A stretch of 64,000 bases of DNA, from contig NZ_CP094929.1 in NCBI RefSeq assembly GCF_022869165.1, forward strand, positions 1,922,001 through 1,986,000. The letters run 5' to 3'. Positions 59,634 through 64,000 of the stretch are shown here, piece after piece. Numbering within the stretch: position 1 is the first letter of the stretch; each line of letters opens with the position of its first letter. The notes beneath the pieces are model-generated. The model saw only the letters and a program-made list of their open reading frames with translations. It had not been told where the DNA came from and searched no databases. Made by a program: the position numbers and the translations under genes. This DNA comes from Sphaerochaeta associata. GTDB taxonomy: Bacteria > Spirochaetota > Spirochaetia > Sphaerochaetales > Sphaerochaetaceae.

Positions 59634-60383
59634 ATGAATACACTTTCGTATCGCACGCTCATCGATGGCGACATCCCCCCCTGGGTGATGCGTTTCATCA
59701 AACACACCGGCAAGGCCATCAATACCTACTCGATGATTCGCGAACATGACACCGTACTGCTTTCCGCCTCGGGAGGGAAGGACAGTCTCGCCCTGGCCCT
59801 GGCCCTTTCGATTCGTCGAACGTGGCTGCCGATCAAGTACGAACTGAAGGCGTTGATGATCAACTGGATTGAACATCCGATCCCCGAGGCCTTCCGGGAG
59901 AAGCTTACAACTTTCTTTACCGACCTGGGCTACGATTTTTCCATAGTTGATGAACACCAATATCCTGCATCCTTCAACGGTGAGTTCAACTGTTACCTTT
60001 GTTCGAGAAATCGCAGGAGAGTCCTTTTCAACTACTGCGAGGAGCACAATATAGAGCTGGTGGCAATGGGACATCACCTCGACGATTTGGTGGAGACCAG
60101 CCTGATGAACCTCTGCTTCCGTGCAGACTTCTCCACCATGCAGCCGGTTCAGCCGTTTTTCGATGGGAAAATCCATATCATCCGGCCAATGATAGAGATA
60201 CATGAGGCTGTCACCCGACGCCTGGCCGATGCCTATGACCTGCCGGTGGTAAAGCCCGTTTGTCCCTACGACCAAACCAATATAAGAGCACGTCTCAAAC
60301 CCATCATCGGCGACCTCTGTCGTCTTGACAAACTAAGCCGTGAGCATATCTATCACGCCCACCAATTTACGGGCAGGCTGTAA
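59634..60383 (+). CDS. TtcA-family PP-loop ATPase (tRNA thiolation type)
   Basis: A 249-residue adenine-nucleotide alpha hydrolase. The PP-loop is SASGGKDSLALA near residue 45. A Cys pair (NCYLCSRNRRR) and GHHLDDLVETSLMNL follow, and a late Cys occurs in KPVCPYDQTN. These are features of TtcA, which 2-thiolates C32 of certain tRNAs with an Fe-S cluster. The first His-free N-terminus and the single late Cys leave room for another thiolation target. GGAG lies nine bases before the ATG. It is translationally close to the HD gene. Confidence 0.82.
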   Translation: MNTLSYRTLIDGDIPPWVMRFIKHTGKAINTYSMIREHDTVLLSASGGKDSLALALALSIRRTWLPIKYELKALMINWIEHPIPEAFREKLTTFFTDLGYDFSIVDEHQYPASFNGEFNCYLCSRNRRRVLFNYCEEHNIELVAMGHHLDDLVETSLMNLCFRADFSTMQPVQPFFDGKIHIIRPMIEIHEAVTRRLADAYDLPVVKPVCPYDQTNIRARLKPIIGDLCRLDKLSREHIYHAHQFTGRL

Positions 60384-60457
60384 CTTGTGACTCTCAGGCC
60401 TGTTTACATCCATACCAAGTATATGTGATGATAGAGCTAGGAAGGAGGGGTGATATT

Positions 60458-61882
60458 TTGCTGAAGCGCCTTGGTCTGCTTCTACTGATGATCCTGCTTG
60501 CAACCCTCCCGTTGAGTGCTGAAAGCGAGGGTGACAGTGTCACGCCTGTAGAGGAGTCAATGATTCCCGGCGGACCTGAAAACCAGGCTCCCTCGTATTC
60601 CACCACCGATGGTTCATGGCCGATCACAGGAACCGAAGGCTCGACCGGACTGCTTGAAGGTGTGGCAACCAGCGATGGCTTTTTCGCCCTTTCCTACATG
60701 CCCGACTTCAGCATCGGGAGATTCACCTTCCAGTTCGATGTGAAGATAAAAGGCGCCTATGAAACAGAACCTTTTGGGGTTTCCCTGGATTTCTCCGATT
60801 GGAAAGTTCCTTCAAGAAGCGAAGAACAGAGTCTTGACGAATATACAGTCGACGTCCTCAAGCATTACAGCCGTTTCATCCGTACTATCCAGTACGGGGA
60901 GCGCTACGATTCTCTCTATCTGAGGTTCGGCAAGCTGCTGGGCATCACACTCGGCGACGGGGCTCTGGTAAATGGGTATTTCGACCATAGTGTTGCGATT
61001 CGCAGCACCCGCCCGGGCTTGGAGCTCATGCTTGACGGAAGGCTGCTTGGCATCCCCAATGCAGGATTTCAGTTCATCACCAACGACGTATTCAAACCTA
61101 CCCTCACGGCTTGGAGATTGTTTTCCAGACCACTGAGTGAGTATCCCGAATACGAGGCGATCGCCGACCTGCAGATCGGTCTTTCGTTCGCCCAAAGCCC
61201 GAGATTGCTTGATGAGCAACAGCGGCAGTTGTTGGGTCGCAAACTCATCGCCTTGGATGTTTCGCTGCCGGTTGTCTCATGGGGCTGGTTCAATATGGAT
61301 TTCTTCACCGATCTCCTTGTCCAGACTCCCGACAGTGGAGAGAGCAAACCGTCATTCGGTTATCGGTATGGACTGTGGGGACATACAAAAAGCTTTTTTA
61401 TCTTCAACACCAGTGTAACGGTTCCTACCTTCGGCAAATACTACGCAGAGTACTTCTCCTCGAACTTTGAGAAGCGAACCGCCCAGGATCTGGAAAAACT
61501 GGTCATTGAGCTTGGAACGTCACGCCTGGATGCGATGCTGGGCCTGAACTTTGTCCGTGAGGGTGTCTATCTCAGGGCAAAAATGATAAGTAATTATACA
61601 TCAGGTGATTACCATGATTATCGATTTATTGCAAATGCACGCATAGACAAGCGGTTATTCAACATCGTTTCGCTGGACTTGAGCTATGAAAAGCTTTATC
61701 CTACAACTACAGGAGAACGGTTCTTCGAGGGCCTGCGGACACTCAACAATGTAACGCTTTCCGCCACTGCAGTAGTCAAAGTCAAACCGTACTCTTTTGA
61801 TCTTGGACTGAGCATTCTATACGATGAACAAGCCCAAGTTACGTATAAGCTAGATACTGCAGTAAGGATATCCATCCTGTAA
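60458..61882 (+). CDS. Exported outer-membrane-type protein (unknown)
   Basis: A 474-residue secreted protein with signal peptide LKRLGLLLLMILLATLPLSA. The mature part alternates in a way typical of beta strands (FTFQFDVKIKGAYETEPFGV, GLELMLDGRLLGIPNAGFQF, VYLRAKMISNYTSGDYHDYR) and ends with a long strand-like segment, so a beta-barrel is likely. I recognise no family. The start is probably the TTG at 60458: GGAGGGG stands seven bases before it and the signal peptide begins at once. ATGs at 60425 and 60428 would place that ribosome site inside the gene. The next gene follows after 20 bases and looks related in type. Confidence 0.65.
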   Translation: MLKRLGLLLLMILLATLPLSAESEGDSVTPVEESMIPGGPENQAPSYSTTDGSWPITGTEGSTGLLEGVATSDGFFALSYMPDFSIGRFTFQFDVKIKGAYETEPFGVSLDFSDWKVPSRSEEQSLDEYTVDVLKHYSRFIRTIQYGERYDSLYLRFGKLLGITLGDGALVNGYFDHSVAIRSTRPGLELMLDGRLLGIPNAGFQFITNDVFKPTLTAWRLFSRPLSEYPEYEAIADLQIGLSFAQSPRLLDEQQRQLLGRKLIALDVSLPVVSWGWFNMDFFTDLLVQTPDSGESKPSFGYRYGLWGHTKSFFIFNTSVTVPTFGKYYAEYFSSNFEKRTAQDLEKLVIELGTSRLDAMLGLNFVREGVYLRAKMISNYTSGDYHDYRFIANARIDKRLFNIVSLDLSYEKLYPTTTGERFFEGLRTLNNVTLSATAVVKVKPYSFDLGLSILYDEQAQVTYKLDTAVRISIL

Positions 61883-61902
61883 CTTCAGTGTAGGGAGTGT
61901 AT

Positions 61903-64000
61903 ATGAATCGGTTATGCAAGCATGTTGGTCTGCTTCTCTTGGCCGCCTGCCTCATCGGTAACCTGTATGCTGATGATTCAGTCTTCATCGGTGATGGTGA
62001 CATCAGCGCACTGAAGCTCTATGACAGCCAAGGCAACCGGCTTGACGCAACCAGTGAAAACGCCAGCAAAATCGGAGAAGGATGGATCATCCAGAATCCG
62101 GACACCCCCATTCTCATCATCACCCCCCGCGGAACCATCAATGTCTACGAAGGGTCCTTGCTGGTCACCGGCAATCTCACCAGCAAACAGTCCGACATCT
62201 ATCTCGTCTCAGGAAAGGCAACCTTCAATACGTATGATATGGATAGCGGTATTCTGACCGTTTCCACCCCTGTTTCTCGACACCGCCTGGAAGGTGACGG
62301 AGAGATGCTGGTCATCACATCGGAGAACGAGGAGAGTGTCACTGCATTTACCGGAACCGTCTCTTCTTACAACTCATTGACGGGTTTCACCCGCACTATT
62401 CGTCCGTTTGACAAATTGTTCATGCAGGAGCAGAGCGCCAGGCCCCAACAGATTGAAATCGGCTACTATCTGACCTACGCAACGTATCCTGATATGATGC
62501 TTGCCCGACAGATAGTTCAGGAACTCTCCAAGCCCATCATCGCCCCTACCCCGCTGGCAGCCAAGGCAAAATCCAGTCCATTGGTGATCGAGCAACCGCA
62601 AGTTGAGATGCCTGTGGTCGCCCCCTTGGCCGAACCTGTCAGCAGTTTGACTGTCGCCCTGCAAAAGCCGTTTATTCCAGAACAGGTGCAGGTGATATCT
62701 GTCGATGTACAGAAAATTCCCGTACCAGAGAAGGTACGAACCATCACTTCCAGCATACTCAAGGCCCCATCTTCAAGAATCGTCGTTACTGTACGACCTA
62801 TGGTCCCAGAGATCCCATCCACCGTACAGGCGAGTATCGCCGTCCAGGTCCCTTCCATACCGTCACAGCTTACGGTGGTGTCTGAAAAGGACCAGGTTGT
62901 AATTGTCCAGCAAACTTCCGAGACCCAGACACTTGAGGTAGCCATCCCCTTGGATGTACAGCCCGAGCTGACGATCGCCTCGGTAAGTCAGGTCGAGCAG
63001 ATACTGGACACAACGATACCCATCGAGGAAAAACAGAGCGAGGAGCTTGAGGAGGCGATCATTGGAGTCCAGGCATCCGATGAGCAGTATCTGCAGCTCA
63101 CCTATGATGTAAAACAGGAGAATGTCGAGCAAGAGAAACAAGAAGAGCCTGTCATAGAGACGCCGGTCACTACTACAGCTCCTGCTTCCATCACCTCCTC
63201 AAGCCTTATTTCCTCCTCCGATGCAAACCGACTGCAGGGTTCGTTCGGTGTGACAGCCGATTATCGGTTCCAGTTTGATGGAACAAACTCCAATACTCTG
63301 AGCCATCGACTGACCATCAAGCCCTTCTATACCAAAGGGCCCTTCAGCATTTCCCTGCAGTCGTATGTGCAGACAGAGGATTTCACCGCCTTGACCAGCA
63401 ATGCAACCCCGTTTCCTGTCTCAACTCTTGGTCGCATCGGCTATATGTTCTCCTACTTCGACCAACTGAGAATCGGCTACAGTACATCAGGTTTCTATCT
63501 GGCACTTGACCATAATCGAAGCATCGTCAGCGATATGACCAGTTTTACTGCACCCCAATTCGGAGAGAGCAGCAAGTTGGTCCTGCAAAGTCAGATCAAG
63601 ACAGGCCCTTTCACCTTGATCACCGCCTTCGATGATTTATATTTTACAAATCTTCTGGCAAACAGAGCACAATTCGGCTCCTCCATCCTGCAGTACACCT
63701 CCAACGGGTATCCACTTTCCATTGCCGTAGGAGCTCTTGCAAAGGTTGAGAACAATCCGTCCTGGACGGTGAATCTCTATCCCCTGTTGGGTTTCCGCTT
63801 TCCGGTCATCAACACAAGAACCACTCAGTTCAGTGCAATCATGCAGGCTCACGGGTACCTGCCCGTCTACCCTGCCATCGATACCGATCAGTTCATTGAC
63901 ACTTCGCTTGCGACCTTCTTCCCCAACTACTCCCTGGGTGTGGGTTTTGCTGTGAAACGCAACCAGTTCACAGCAAAGATTCTTGCTTCAGTGAACGACG
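61903..64000 (+). CDS. Large exported FecR-like/beta-barrel protein (cut by window edge)
   Basis: The gene is open from the ATG at 61903 to the right edge, giving 699 codons so far. A signal peptide (NRLCKHVGLLLLAACLIG, cut near NLYA) is followed by a FecR-like segment (ITPRGTINVYEGSLLVTG, DIYLVSGKATFNTYD, GTVSSYNSLTG), common in spirochaetal surface proteins. A long Val/Pro/Gln/Glu-rich linker lies at about residues 210-430, with repeated short units such as VQVPSIPSQ and IPVPEKV. From about residue 445 (RLQGSFGVTADYRFQFDG) the sequence looks like an outer-membrane barrel. GGGAG lies before the ATG. It is probably co-transcribed with the preceding gene. The function is unknown; linking periplasm to the outer membrane is a guess. 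Confidence 0.72.
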   Translation, partial: MNRLCKHVGLLLLAACLIGNLYADDSVFIGDGDISALKLYDSQGNRLDATSENASKIGEGWIIQNPDTPILIITPRGTINVYEGSLLVTGNLTSKQSDIYLVSGKATFNTYDMDSGILTVSTPVSRHRLEGDGEMLVITSENEESVTAFTGTVSSYNSLTGFTRTIRPFDKLFMQEQSARPQQIEIGYYLTYATYPDMMLARQIVQELSKPIIAPTPLAAKAKSSPLVIEQPQVEMPVVAPLAEPVSSLTVALQKPFIPEQVQVISVDVQKIPVPEKVRTITSSILKAPSSRIVVTVRPMVPEIPSTVQASIAVQVPSIPSQLTVVSEKDQVVIVQQTSETQTLEVAIPLDVQPELTIASVSQVEQILDTTIPIEEKQSEELEEAIIGVQASDEQYLQLTYDVKQENVEQEKQEEPVIETPVTTTAPASITSSSLISSSDANRLQGSFGVTADYRFQFDGTNSNTLSHRLTIKPFYTKGPFSISLQSYVQTEDFTALTSNATPFPVSTLGRIGYMFSYFDQLRIGYSTSGFYLALDHNRSIVSDMTSFTAPQFGESSKLVLQSQIKTGPFTLITAFDDLYFTNLLANRAQFGSSILQYTSNGYPLSIAVGALAKVENNPSWTVNLYPLLGFRFPVINTRTTQFSAIMQAHGYLPVYPAIDTDQFIDTSLATFFPNYSLGVGFAVKRNQFTAKILASVND

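Noticed and set aside
59634-60383. The PP-loop gene as LarE, the sulfur donor for the nickel-pincer cofactor of the nearby LarA-like enzyme
   Set aside because: The Cys-x2-Cys pair and GHHLDD segment place it with TtcA-type tRNA thiolation enzymes, and it is co-transcribed with an HD hydrolase, not with larA.
1-64000. Search by eye for CRISPR repeats, tRNA or rRNA genes, phage genes and insertion sequences
   Set aside because: No regularly spaced repeats, cloverleaf sequences, rRNA stretches, transposase motifs or phage structural genes were seen; short RNA genes could still be missed without a covariance search.

Overview
The window is a densely packed bacterial chromosome segment with about 52 protein genes, one decayed toxin gene and one gene remnant. 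I see no rRNA, tRNA, CRISPR array or insertion sequence. Several features fit a fermentative, anaerobic spirochaete of the Sphaerochaeta type. These are a trimeric [FeFe] hydrogenase, many TRAP and ABC uptake systems for sugars and sugar acids, an outer membrane with beta-barrel proteins and a TolC/RND pump, and binding-protein signal peptides followed by an A-x-G-x-K/A-E motif. The genus assignment is an inference from gene content and style, not from a marker gene.

Layout. 1-6 kb: the start of an MFS transporter, a coupled yhaN/yhaO (SbcC/SbcD-like) pair and a zinc-free alcohol-dehydrogenase-like reductase. 6-13.4 kb: a six-gene minus-strand operon (GH4 glycosidase, PfkB kinase, two ABC permeases, PIG-L deacetylase, binding protein) read from a promoter whose spacer carries a LacI-type operator; the lacI gene lies just upstream. 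13.5-19.7 kb: a CPBP membrane protease and the hydrogenase operon, whose middle subunit is an HydB-NfnB fusion. 19.9-23.5 kb: YjbQ, a BrnT/BrnA module with an intact antitoxin and a wrecked toxin, the 3' remnant of an E2-type acyltransferase, a GNAT enzyme, a TsaC/Sua5 protein with an unrecognised N-terminal domain, and a flavodoxin. 23.5-26 kb: a two-component system with a small repeat-bearing secreted protein.

26-33.6 kb: a sugar-acid block (two SDR enzymes, a DHDPS/NanA-family lyase, TRAP DctPQM) divergent from a FadR-type GntR regulator, with matching palindromes in front of both, followed by an MFS permease. 33.6-38.2 kb: a UbiA prenyltransferase and a TAXI-type TRAP system with DUF1850. 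38.2-48.7 kb: small membrane and outer-membrane proteins, a GGDEF protein, a complete MFP-RND-TolC efflux operon, a CDF-like transporter and an esterase. 49-53 kb: an FbpABC-type ABC importer.

53-58.3 kb: a KdgT-like permease, a LarA-family enzyme with all four nickel-pincer/catalytic positions at the correct spacing, and the DUF1537 kinase-PdxA2 pair. Together they suggest a C4 aldonate (threonate/erythronate) pathway with a nickel-pincer C2 epimerase, which is the most interesting functional hypothesis here. 58.3-64 kb: an HD phosphohydrolase, a TtcA-like PP-loop enzyme and two outer-membrane proteins; the last, with a FecR-like N-terminus, runs off the right edge.
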